This document shows positions 16,454 through 24,099 of a stretch of DNA of 64,000 nucleotides, one piece after another. Below the pieces are notes generated by a model. It was not told where the DNA came from. It saw nothing but the letters and a program-made list of their open reading frames with translations, and ran no database searches. The position numbers and the translations under genes were made by a program. The stretch spans positions 372,001 through 436,000 of the forward strand of contig JAIQGK010000001.1 of assembly GCA_020072645.1 (NCBI GenBank). The letters run 5' to 3'. This DNA comes from Terriglobia bacterium. Its GTDB lineage: Bacteria; Acidobacteriota; Terriglobia; Terriglobales; Acidobacteriaceae. The first letter of the stretch is position 1, and every line of letters begins with the position of its first letter.

Positions 16454-17038
16454 TTACGGTCTCGGTACGCTTTGTGCTGGAGGCTGCTGCGGCGGTTTAT
16501 CCTGCTTTTTTGCGCCGCCGGGCACCTGTTTTGGAGGAGCCAGGATCACGTGGACCGTATTGCCTTCCATACGCGGCCTGAATTCCACAATTCCTTTGTC
16601 GCCGACTTCAGTCACCAGCCGCTCCAGAACTTTTCTTCCCAGATTCTGGTGGGCCATTTCTCGTCCGCGGAAACGCAGGCTGGCTTTTACCTTGTCACCT
16701 TCGGCAAGAAACCGTAAAACGTGGTTTCTTTTGGTGACGTAATCATGCTCATCCACGTTCACGCTGAACTTTACTTCCTTCAGGACGATCTGTTTCTGGT
16801 TCTTTTTGGCCGCCCGTTCCTTCTTTTCCTGCTCGTAGAGGAACTTGCCATAGTCCATGATGCGGCACACAGGCGGCACCGCGGTGGCGGAAATCTCTAC
16901 CAGATCAAGACTCTGTTCCCGGGCCTTTCGGGTCGCATCCTGCGGCGTCATGATGCCAAGCTGCTCGCCGTCCGCGCCAATCACGCGTACTTCACGTGCG
17001 CGGATCCGCTCATTCATCTTAATAAAGCGTTTATCTAT
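16454..17038 (-). CDS. infC: Translation initiation factor IF-3, apparently starting at ATA
   Basis: 194 residues. IF-3 binds the 30S subunit, checks start codons and keeps subunits apart. The N-domain (MNERIRAREVRVIGADGEQLG) and C-domain (IVLKEVKFSVNVDEHDYVTK, FLAEGDKVKASLRFRGREM) are standard; the last ~25 residues are a Pro/Lys/Gln-rich tail. The first ATG (17017) is 26 bp from the only Shine-Dalgarno, AGGAGG at 17049-17044. In frame and five bases after that AGGAGG is ATA (17038-17036), which would add IDKRFIK before the first Met. Rare near-cognate starts are known for infC and let IF-3 limit its own synthesis, so ATA is my preferred start. Confidence 0.93.
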   Translation of the reverse strand: MDKRFIKMNERIRAREVRVIGADGEQLGIMTPQDATRKAREQSLDLVEISATAVPPVCRIMDYGKFLYEQEKKERAAKKNQKQIVLKEVKFSVNVDEHDYVTKRNHVLRFLAEGDKVKASLRFRGREMAHQNLGRKVLERLVTEVGDKGIVEFRPRMEGNTVHVILAPPKQVPGGAKKQDKPPQQPPAQSVPRP

Positions 17039-17120
17039 GCGATCCTCCTGAACCCTCCCGGCAAACTCACGCTTTTAGTGGAATTGCGGGGGGCGCCACA
17101 TACGTGGCAAGACAGTGAAA

Positions 17121-17126
17121 ATTATA
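17121..17126 (-). promoter_or_regulatory. Probable -10 element of the infC-rpmI-rplT operon
   Basis: TATAAT on the minus strand, with transcription expected near 17114 and a leader of about 75 bases before the ATA start. No good -35 is visible at 15-19 bp. It overlaps the very end of the preceding gene region. Confidence 0.5.
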
Positions 17127-17139
17127 GCATGGCAAGCTG

Positions 17140-18288
17140 TTACTCGAAGCGATGCGGGACAAACCTGCTCAGGTTATCCGTAATCATATTGTTCGATTCG
17201 CGGATACCCATCCCGGCGGCTTCACCGTCAATCACCCAACTGCCGAGCACAGGATAATGTGATTTCATTTCGGGAATGGGCGCTACAGCCTGGTAAACGT
17301 AGCGTCCTTCGCCATAGGGGCCAGAAGTGGATGTTTCACCACCAGCTATCTTAAGCGTAATATTGGCTCCTTCGCGCCCCAACAGCGGCTTTTTCACATA
17401 CTCCGTCATTGTTTCTGGATCATTCAAATGGGCCTCAAGCAAGTTTGCGTGGCCCGGATACAGTTCCCACAAGATGGCGAGCAGGCCCTTGTTGGAGAAC
17501 ATCATTTTCCAGATCGGCTCCATCCACTGTACCTGGCCAATCGTTGCGAGCGCATGCGAGCCAAATTCATCTTTCAGCATCATCTCCCATGGATAAAGCT
17601 TGAAGATCGTCTTGATGATCTTCATGTCAAGATCGACAAAGCACTTCTGGTTACTGTCCCAACCGATATCCGGGACTAGAATTCGTTTGGTGCGCAGCCC
17701 CGCCTGGTCCGCCGTATCCTGCATATACGTTACGGTGATTATGTCTTCCATGTCCTCCAGCGTGGCAAAGTAGACGGGTGAGGCAACGTAGGCTTTAAGC
17801 TCCTTCCATTTCGAGATCAGGCGCTCATGGATTGAATTGAACTGATCTGAGCCGGGGAAGCAGTCCTCCAGCCACTGCCACTGGATCACGGCAGCTTCCA
17901 CTAATGAAGTCGGCGTGTCGGCATTGTATTCCAGCAGCTTCGGTGGCCCTGAGCCGTCATAGGCCAAATCAAACCGCCCATAGATGGCAGGAGGTTCATC
18001 TTCCCACGCTTGCTCGATCGCTGGAACGGCGTCAGGGGGGATATCTAAGTCAGCAAAGCGCTTTTTGTCGATGATGTGTTGCCCAGCCTCAAGACACATC
18101 TGCTGGAGATCGTTGGTGGCCTTTTCTATTTTGTCCACTTCAGCGGAAGAGAAAAGGTAATATGCGGACTCGTCCCAATACGGCGTGGGCTCATCACGAT
18201 CAGCGTTGATGGGCGAATGGTACAGAAGACCTGAGCGTGCAACCTTCTCCTGCCAATTGTCGCGCGGCGTAAGTGAAAGCCGTCTCAT
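17140..18288 (-). CDS. Glutathionylspermidine synthase-like ATP-grasp protein (YgiC/YjfC type)
   Basis: 382 residues. PAIYGRFDLAYDGSGPPKLLEYNADTPTSL (around 100-130) is the signature of the glutathionylspermidine synthase C-terminal domain, and YVKKPLLGREGANI plus YVYQAVAPIP towards the end form the ATP-grasp loop. The amidase half of the bifunctional E. coli enzyme is missing, as in YgiC and YjfC, for which an amide ligase activity is assumed but the natural substrates are uncertain. It is 49 bp downstream of a YgiB-like lipoprotein gene, the same pairing as ygiB-ygiC in E. coli. Cytoplasmic. Confidence 0.9.
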   Translation of the reverse strand: MRRLSLTPRDNWQEKVARSGLLYHSPINADRDEPTPYWDESAYYLFSSAEVDKIEKATNDLQQMCLEAGQHIIDKKRFADLDIPPDAVPAIEQAWEDEPPAIYGRFDLAYDGSGPPKLLEYNADTPTSLVEAAVIQWQWLEDCFPGSDQFNSIHERLISKWKELKAYVASPVYFATLEDMEDIITVTYMQDTADQAGLRTKRILVPDIGWDSNQKCFVDLDMKIIKTIFKLYPWEMMLKDEFGSHALATIGQVQWMEPIWKMMFSNKGLLAILWELYPGHANLLEAHLNDPETMTEYVKKPLLGREGANITLKIAGGETSTSGPYGEGRYVYQAVAPIPEMKSHYPVLGSWVIDGEAAGMGIRESNNMITDNLSRFVPHRFE

Positions 18289-18337
18289 TCGCCGCTTCCA
18301 CCTGAATGACCGGCAGAACTCCCAAAGCCACCTCTAC

Positions 18338-18619
18338 TTACGCTGGAAGAGTTGCTCCATTGCCACGAACGCCAGAGAAGCCTGAATGCGGCTCAAAGCT
18401 ACCTCCGCTTGCTGGACTACCGGTCGAATAATTTCCACCGCCTCCGTAATACCAGCGGTAGCGATTGCTATTGACGGGATTACTTTCGCAGAACTGGTCA
18501 TCCACAACCACTTGGTGGTCGTCAACGCACCGCTGCATTTCCCTGGGAGTGCGGCACGAAGAGAGGGAGAGCGCAAGAGTGGTCAGGAGGCCAAGATGAA
18601 TGTGAGATGATTTTTTCAA
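18338..18619 (-). CDS. Small lipoprotein, YgiB-like by context
   Basis: 93 residues from a TTG start: MKKSSHIHLGLLTTLALSLS followed by a lipobox Cys (LSSC, Cys22). The mature part has CVDDHQVVVDDQFC and then a Gly/Ser/Tyr-rich tail with YRWYYGGGG. The paired cysteines around VVVDD and the position just before the YgiC-like ligase recall YgiB (DUF1190) of E. coli, but the protein is much shorter, so the link rests mostly on context. No clear Shine-Dalgarno; start uncertain. Confidence 0.68.
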   Translation of the reverse strand: MKKSSHIHLGLLTTLALSLSSCRTPREMQRCVDDHQVVVDDQFCESNPVNSNRYRWYYGGGGNYSTGSPASGGSFEPHSGFSGVRGNGATLPA

Positions 18620-18668
18620 GTGGCGTCGAACAACTTAACCTGCTTCGACGGTCGAATCAAGGCATTTA

Positions 18669-20135
18669 TCAGGCTAATCGTACGGCGCGTGGCATCGCAG
18701 CCTCAGAGTTACAAAAGCTCTTTTTCGCTTCGAGGTCGTCATCACCCGCGGCGATTATTTCTATTTGCAATATTTCGTTTGCTCGATGTCGCCCAGCGAT
18801 ACGCACTTTCAAGAAATTGTCACTCAGCGCCTCTGTCCACCCGTCGCTACCGGCCTGCAGCGTGATCACTTCCAGAGTTTGTCCAACAAAACTCTGGCGG
18901 AAGGCGCGGTTCTTTTCTGCCGCCAGTTCGCGCAGAATTCGATTGCGCTCCCGCGCCACATGCACCGGCACCTGATCTGGCATGGCCGCTGAAGGCGTGC
19001 CCGGCCGCGACGAGTACGTGAAGACATGCAGATAAGTGAACGGCAGGTGGTCGATAAAGCTGCGGCTTTCTTCAAAGAGTTCGTCAGTTTCGCCGGGGAA
19101 GCCAACCATGACGTCCGCGCCGATGGCGGCTTGGGGCATTGCTTCATGGATCTTTCTGATTTTCTCAGCGTAATGCCACGGACGATACTTGCGATGCATG
19201 CGGCGCAGGATGCGGTCGCTGCCGGATTGCAGCGGAACATGCGCGTGCCTCGCGATGCGCGGCGAACCGGAGACCAAGGCAATCAGATCGTCGCTCCAGT
19301 CCATGGGTTCCACGGAGCTGATGCGAATTTTTTCAATACGGGTGTGATCCAAGAGCGCGCGGACGAGCTCCTCAAACCTCTGTTGCGGCTGGAAGTCGCG
19401 GCCCCAGCGGCCAAGGTTGATGCCGCTGAGCACAATCTCACGATATCCGGCCGCCACCAGCGCATTGGCTTCTGCGATTACACGATCGAGTTGCATGGAG
19501 CGGCTCTGGCCGCGGACGCTGGGAATAATGCAGAAGGAGCAGCGGTTGTCGCATCCATCCTGCACCTTGAGATTGGGACGCGTTTTTTCCGCGATGCTGT
19601 CACCGGCGAAGACCGGAGCGGCGATCAGCTCAGTATGGGCAAAGATATCGCCTACCAAAGTGAACGCAGGCGCTGAAAGAGTTACGGTTTCCAGAGAGAC
19701 AAAATTCTGCGGTCCATTTTCATGAATCACAGGATCGCCAAACCCATGCTCCATGGAAGGGCCCTCAAGGGATTGAGCGTGGAGTTCCGGTTGGAATCCT
19801 GCGCCGGCGGCAATCTCCGCCACGCGATGCTTATGGGAATTTCCCACAACCCAGGTCACGCCGGGCAGGGAAGCAATCTCCTGCGGAGTGCGCTGAGCAT
19901 AGCAGCCCGTGACCATGATTTTTGCCGCTGGATTTTCGCGATGGATACGCCGGACCGAGGCGCGGGCGTCCTGATCGGCGGCGGCGGTGACCGTGCAAGT
20001 ATTCAGTACGACAACGTCAGCTTCCCGGGCAGAATGGGCCTGTGACAGGCCCTGTGTCGCAAGTTGGCGCTCCAGGGCGGCCCCATCCGCCTGAGTGGCG
20101 CGGCAGCCAAAACTTTGGACAAAAAATCGAGGCAC
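18669..20135 (-). CDS. mtaB: tRNA t6A37 methylthiotransferase MtaB
   Basis: 488 residues from the GTG at 20135. MtaB converts t6A37 to ms2t6A37 in tRNAs reading ANN codons. N-terminal MTTase domain cysteines: FFVQSFGCRATQAD (Cys11), VVLNTCTVT and IMVTGCYAQ. Radical-SAM motif: QDGCDNRCSFCIIPSVRG. FPGETDELFEES and a C-terminal TRAM-like part (GQTLEVITL...GWTEALSDNFLKVRI) follow. The FGCRATQADG and TCTVTAAADQ motifs fit MtaB rather than MiaB. The spacer between the two domains (about residues 120-190) is longer than usual. The -10 box lies 7 bp from the GTG, so the transcript may be leaderless. Confidence 0.93.
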   Translation of the reverse strand: MPRFFVQSFGCRATQADGAALERQLATQGLSQAHSAREADVVVLNTCTVTAAADQDARASVRRIHRENPAAKIMVTGCYAQRTPQEIASLPGVTWVVGNSHKHRVAEIAAGAGFQPELHAQSLEGPSMEHGFGDPVIHENGPQNFVSLETVTLSAPAFTLVGDIFAHTELIAAPVFAGDSIAEKTRPNLKVQDGCDNRCSFCIIPSVRGQSRSMQLDRVIAEANALVAAGYREIVLSGINLGRWGRDFQPQQRFEELVRALLDHTRIEKIRISSVEPMDWSDDLIALVSGSPRIARHAHVPLQSGSDRILRRMHRKYRPWHYAEKIRKIHEAMPQAAIGADVMVGFPGETDELFEESRSFIDHLPFTYLHVFTYSSRPGTPSAAMPDQVPVHVARERNRILRELAAEKNRAFRQSFVGQTLEVITLQAGSDGWTEALSDNFLKVRIAGRHRANEILQIEIIAAGDDDLEAKKSFCNSEAAMPRAVRLA

Positions 20136-20142
20136 GAAAGGT

Positions 20143-20150
20143 ATTATAAT
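20143..20150. promoter_or_regulatory. Palindromic -10 box shared by divergent mtaB and response-regulator genes
   Basis: ATTATAAT is its own reverse complement, so both strands carry a perfect TATAAT (20148-20143 on minus, 20145-20150 on plus). On the minus strand it ends 7 bp before the mtaB GTG; on the plus strand it lies ~107 bp before the response regulator. No consensus -35 is seen on either side. Confidence 0.5.
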
Positions 20151-20256
20151 GGGGCTTTCCGAAGCAGCACGCGTGCAGCAGCTCACAACCAATACCAATG
20201 CTGGCTGCATCTTAATAGCGCGATTTAAAGCGATTCAAGATTCCCCTGGAGTTCAC

Positions 20257-20694
20257 ATGAAACGCCGCATTCTGTTGGTTGATGACGAGCTGGCCATACT
20301 GCTGACGCTCAAGACCATTCTGGAAATCCACCATTTTGAGGTGGAAACCGCCAGCTCAGCCAAGGAAGCCATTGCCAAGCTGAAGGCCAATGTTTACCAC
20401 ATGGTCATTACCGACATGAAAATGGAGCATGACAAGGCTGGTTATGACGTGATTCGCGCGGCCAAGAAGACGGAATACAACCCCGCAGTGGCCATTTTGA
20501 CGGCCTATCCCCTGCTGGGCGGCGACTGGAAAACCCAGGGCGCAAACTCCATGCTGGTAAAGCCCATGAATACCGACGATCTGCTGCGCCGCATTGAAGT
20601 GCTGTTAATCCAGCATGAAGACCAGAAACAGGAAACAGTTACAAAGTCCGGCCTCAAGGGAAAAACTTCACAGGCGGCCAAGAAGCCTGCTTAA
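20257..20694 (+). CDS. Single-domain response regulator
   Basis: 145 residues, ATG at 20257 preceded by GGAG; the open frame upstream is not coding. A CheY-like receiver: acidic pair in ILLVDDE (residues 6-11), phosphorylated Asp in MVITDMKME around residue 52, Thr in ILTAYP around 80, Lys in MLVKPMNTDDLL around 98. An insertion HDKAGYDVIRAAKK after the Asp is slightly unusual. There is no output domain; the last ~25 residues are a Lys/Gln-rich tail. The partner kinase is not in the window. Confidence 0.9.
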   Translation: MKRRILLVDDELAILLTLKTILEIHHFEVETASSAKEAIAKLKANVYHMVITDMKMEHDKAGYDVIRAAKKTEYNPAVAILTAYPLLGGDWKTQGANSMLVKPMNTDDLLRRIEVLLIQHEDQKQETVTKSGLKGKTSQAAKKPA

Positions 20695-20786
20695 AAGAGC
20701 CCAATTAGACGCAAAGAAGTCCCCGGTCCCCTAAAACACACCACAGCCCTTGGAGTTCACGGGGCCTGATTACGGAGAAAATCTAG

Positions 20787-21098
20787 TTAGGCGGTAGCAA
20801 CACTCGTTTTGCGCTGCTGGAAGCATTCCCGGCAAAAAACGGGACGGCCCTGCGTTGGCTTGAACGGCACAGTAGTTTCCCGCTGGCATCCGGAGCAGAC
20901 GGCCTTGGTTTCCACTCTTTGGTAGTTGCCGCCGTTTTGCGGCAGTCCCAGTGCCTGAGCGCGTTTACCCTTGCAGTTTTTGCAGCGTTTAGGTTCGTTT
21001 TTGAATTGTTTATCGTGGAAGAAGAGTTGTTCGCCAGCGGTGAAAACGAAGTCGGCGCCGCAATCCACACACTTGAGAACTTTGTCCTGGAAGTCCAT
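20787..21098 (-). CDS. Protein with two zinc ribbons
   Basis: 103 residues starting MDFQDKVLKCVDCGADFVF. Four CxxC pairs: CVDC and CKNC form the first ribbon (with FTAGEQLFFHDKQFKNEPKR between), CSGC and CRECF the second. The family is common in Acidobacteria and Chloroflexi-type genomes and is assumed to bind zinc; a role in nucleic-acid binding is guesswork. The ATG at 21098 has a GGGGG stretch ten bases upstream; the extension to 21164 is improbable. Converges with the response regulator (92 bp between stops). Confidence 0.85.
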   Translation of the reverse strand: MDFQDKVLKCVDCGADFVFTAGEQLFFHDKQFKNEPKRCKNCKGKRAQALGLPQNGGNYQRVETKAVCSGCQRETTVPFKPTQGRPVFCRECFQQRKTSVATA

Positions 21099-21481
21099 TT
21101 TGAGAGTGCCCCCTTTTCCTGCATTCACGCCCAGGACTCCGGCCAGAGCACAAACGTGACTCAATGGAAATCCCAGAAGTGAATCCCTACCCGTCGGGTT
21201 CGGCCCACGCGGCTCACGCCGTGTTTACAACAAAAACCTAAGAGACAAGTTCCGAATAAAAGACCGCCGACTGCTTTGTATGACATCAGACCATCGAGGG
21301 AACAGTCGTATGAACAAGCTGAGTTTTGCAGCGTCTTTAGTCCAAGTCAAGGGGTAAGTTAGGGAAAACACATTAAAATGTGCACCCGGTAAAGTGTCTT
21401 ATTTTGAGACGGATAGGGTGTGAAAATGTTTTTCTAAGGGTACGGCCCTCGAACGATGCCCATGCCGATGTTTCATCCCGA
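21099..21481. other. Intergenic stretch without a gene
   Basis: Between the zinc-ribbon start and the end of the amidohydrolase gene. A weak inverted repeat GTCTTATTTTGAGAC lies near 21397-21411. I see no coding potential, RNA gene or clear terminator. Confidence 0.55.
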
Positions 21482-22816
21482 TTATTTCGCGCCCTTCGTC
21501 CATCCGTACAGTTTGGCCGCATTGTCATGCAAGGCCATGTGGGCGAGTTCCAGCGCCCGTTCGCGGGTTATTTCGCCATCCTGCATCATCCCGGTCAGGG
21601 CGATGGCCAGGGCCTCGCGGGCGGATTGCGTGGTCTGCCAGCCAATTTCCTCCCAATTGATTTCCGGGGTGTTCGGATAGAGATCGGTCCCGAACATGGC
21701 TTTTTCCGGATACCACTCCAGCAGATCACGAATGCTGTCACTCAGCCTTCGGGTGGAGATCAGCCAGGTCTGCTCGGAAAAATCGGCATAAACATTGGGT
21801 TTCATCAGGAGGTAGTTGACGTATTTGGTGTAGGGGCCAGCGCCGCCATGGAGGAGGACGAAGTTAGTCTTGCGCAGTGCAGGATCATTGAGGACCGATT
21901 CAAGCAGGGCCGGGTTTGATCCCATCAGCATGAAGTAGCTGCCGCAGCCCCCGCCGGTATGGATATGTACGGGCAGTCCCAGGCGTCCGGCTTCACGGGC
22001 AATATAGCGAAAGAGGAAGTTCTGGAGCCGGGTGTAATCGTGGGTGAGAGGGACATCGCCTTTGATGAAGTGGGCGTAAACCTGCTGGACCGACTGAAGA
22101 GGCTCGGCGGGGCCAAAGTCGAGCGAGCGCAGGTAAGCAGCCTCAAACTTGATGGCCACCGCGCCGTCTTTCTTTTGCAATTCCAGCACCGGCGTAATGA
22201 CTTTGGCGACGTAATCCTGGAGCGTTGCCGGCAGGCCGTCACGGTCTATGTCTCTAAGATAGCGGCGCAGCAGCATGGATTCGCGCTGGAAGAAAAATTT
22301 GCGGTCCGGCGTTTCACTGGCCAGGGCGGAATTCTTCAAGGGGAACATCAGTGCGTCGTCAAAGGGAACCCAGTGGAAGCGCGGCGGTTGCAGGCCGCGT
22401 CCCAGAGCAATACGGTTGGCCAGTTCGGTTTCAATACCGAGCTGGTCAAGAACCCAGTTGGGATAATTGTCGCCCTGTTCCTGCATCACCTTCTGCTTGG
22501 ACTGAAGCAGTTCCTTCACATGCTCCGGGCTGCGATCATTGTAGGGGTAGTTGTACAAGGCTTTCCAAGCGGCAATGTACTGCGGATTTTCCGGACGTGT
22601 GACGGTGGTGGGATCGCTCGGCTCCAGCGGATCACAGGGCAGAGCGTCGAAGTCATCATCCTTTTCGCCCGGGGCCACCAGCTTCGGCGGATGCGAATGG
22701 TTGTCAATGGCTTTGATCTTGTTGATCTCCGCCAGCAACTGGGGATCGGCCGTTTGGGCGCGAAGCGCGGAGAGCAGAAAAAGGCAGACAAGCGCGACAG
22801 CGGTTCTCTTGACCAT
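21482..22816 (-). CDS. Exported amidohydrolase-superfamily protein
   Basis: 444 residues from the ATG at 22816. Signal peptide VKRTAVALVCLFLLSALRAQ, so probably periplasmic. TIM-barrel metal sites are visible: IDNHSHPPKL (His-x-His on strand 1), LPVHIHTGGGCGSYF, FVLLHGGAGPY and AMFGTDLYP (Asp on strand 8). The order and the GTDLYPNTPEINWEEI ending resemble amidohydrolase-2 proteins (PF04909 type). The reaction is unknown: such enzymes hydrolyse or decarboxylate small cyclic or acyl substrates. Single gene, preceded by repeat A. Confidence 0.83.
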   Translation of the reverse strand: MVKRTAVALVCLFLLSALRAQTADPQLLAEINKIKAIDNHSHPPKLVAPGEKDDDFDALPCDPLEPSDPTTVTRPENPQYIAAWKALYNYPYNDRSPEHVKELLQSKQKVMQEQGDNYPNWVLDQLGIETELANRIALGRGLQPPRFHWVPFDDALMFPLKNSALASETPDRKFFFQRESMLLRRYLRDIDRDGLPATLQDYVAKVITPVLELQKKDGAVAIKFEAAYLRSLDFGPAEPLQSVQQVYAHFIKGDVPLTHDYTRLQNFLFRYIAREAGRLGLPVHIHTGGGCGSYFMLMGSNPALLESVLNDPALRKTNFVLLHGGAGPYTKYVNYLLMKPNVYADFSEQTWLISTRRLSDSIRDLLEWYPEKAMFGTDLYPNTPEINWEEIGWQTTQSAREALAIALTGMMQDGEITRERALELAHMALHDNAAKLYGWTKGAK

Positions 22817-22887
22817 TAGAAGAACGTCCTTCCTTTGGAGCTTGCGCCAGAAGGGTAAACCCTGAGCGCGCTGATTGCAAAGATACT

Positions 22888-23043
22888 TTAACCACAAGGA
22901 CACGAAGAAGCACGAAGAGAAAAGCAATTGCAGGCTGCTCGTACAAAACATTTCATGGCTTGAGCCAATATGGTTCAAAGTAGATATAGCCCTCGAACAC
23001 GAAGCGCCGGCCTTCGTGTTCCTTCGCGCCCTTTGTGGTTAGT
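22888..23043. repeat. Repeat A, facing inverted pair
   Basis: Left arm 22888-22918 (TTAACCACAAGGACACGAAG, then AAGCACGAAG), right arm 23010-23043, which on the other strand is CTAACCACAAAGGGCGCGAA then GGAACACGAAGG. The core is ~90 bp. It lies between the divergent amidohydrolase and ABC transporter genes. Confidence 0.75.
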
Positions 23044-23096
23044 CTTTTCGGGAACTGGACAGAACAAGGCTGCGTTTATACCCTAGACAGACCTTC

Positions 23097-24026
23097 ATGA
23101 GTACACCGCCGGTCATTCACGTTCAGCAATTACAAAAGAGCTATGACAAAGTTGAGGCCGTAAAGGGCATTGACTTCCAGGTTGCGGAAGGCGAAGTGTT
23201 TGGCCTGCTGGGCCCAAACGGCGCGGGTAAGACGAGTACGATTGAGATTTTGGAAGGGCTGCGTCCGCGCACCGGGGGCGAGGCCACGGTGCTGGGATTT
23301 GATCCTGACCGGCAAAAGCAACAGTTAAAAGACCGAATCGGTGTCTGCCTCCAAGCCACCAACCTGCCGGCAAAAATGCGGGTGCATGAAGCGCTGGAGC
23401 TGTTTGGATCGTTCTACACGCGCAGCTTGAGGGCAGAGCAACTGCTGAAGCGGCTGCAACTGTGGGAGAAGCGCACGGCTTATTACGAAACGCTTTCCGG
23501 CGGGCAGAAACAGCGGCTGGCGCTGGCGCTGGCGCTGGTCAACGATCCGCAGTTGCTCTTTCTGGATGAGCCGACGACCGGTCTTGATCCGCAGATCCGG
23601 CTGGAAATCCACGGGCTGATTGAAGAGATGAAGTCAGAGAAGCGCACGGTGGTGCTGACCACGCATTACATAGAAGAAGCAGAGAGGCTGTGCGACCGGG
23701 TGGCGATCATCGACGAAGGCAAGATCGTGGCCATGGGCACGCCACGGGAATTGCAGCAGCAGAGCAAAGGGCAGTCGCGCATCGATATTATTTGCGGCCA
23801 GCCTATGAGTGCCGCCACTTTGCCACAATGGCCAGACGCACTGGAAAGCAAGCTGAGCGAAGACGGAAAGTCGCTGACGGTCTATTCATCGCGCCCGGCA
23901 AGGACGCTGTTTGAGATCATGAAGTGGCTCGATCAGCAGGGAATGCAACTGGAAGACGTCCACCTGAAGCGGCCGACGCTGGAGGATGTGTTTGTGGAAT
24001 TGACAGGGAAGAGGCTGAGAGATTAG
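23097..24026 (+). CDS. ABC transporter ATP-binding protein (ABC-2 / DRA-type exporter)
   Basis: 309 residues. Walker A GPNGAGKTST (about 39-48), ABC signature LSGGQKQRLALAL (about 136), Walker B LLFLDEPTTGLDP, switch His in VLTTHYIEEAERLCDRV. The extra C-terminal ~90 residues (IDIICGQPM...HLKRPTLEDVFVELTGKRLRD) are typical of ATPases paired with an ABC-2 permease in export of drugs, lipids or polysaccharides. The permease follows at 24100. The cargo is not known. Confidence 0.95.
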   Translation: MSTPPVIHVQQLQKSYDKVEAVKGIDFQVAEGEVFGLLGPNGAGKTSTIEILEGLRPRTGGEATVLGFDPDRQKQQLKDRIGVCLQATNLPAKMRVHEALELFGSFYTRSLRAEQLLKRLQLWEKRTAYYETLSGGQKQRLALALALVNDPQLLFLDEPTTGLDPQIRLEIHGLIEEMKSEKRTVVLTTHYIEEAERLCDRVAIIDEGKIVAMGTPRELQQQSKGQSRIDIICGQPMSAATLPQWPDALESKLSEDGKSLTVYSSRPARTLFEIMKWLDQQGMQLEDVHLKRPTLEDVFVELTGKRLRD

Positions 24027-24099
24027 CACTCAGCATTCAGTCCTGAAGCGTTGTTCTCGAACGCAAGCGGCCAGGCAAGGGAAAGAAATAAAGAGACGG

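Noticed and set aside
21397-21411. Inverted repeat GTCTTATTTTGAGAC upstream of the amidohydrolase 3' end
   Set aside because: Only four paired bases on each side and no promoter or gene start next to it.
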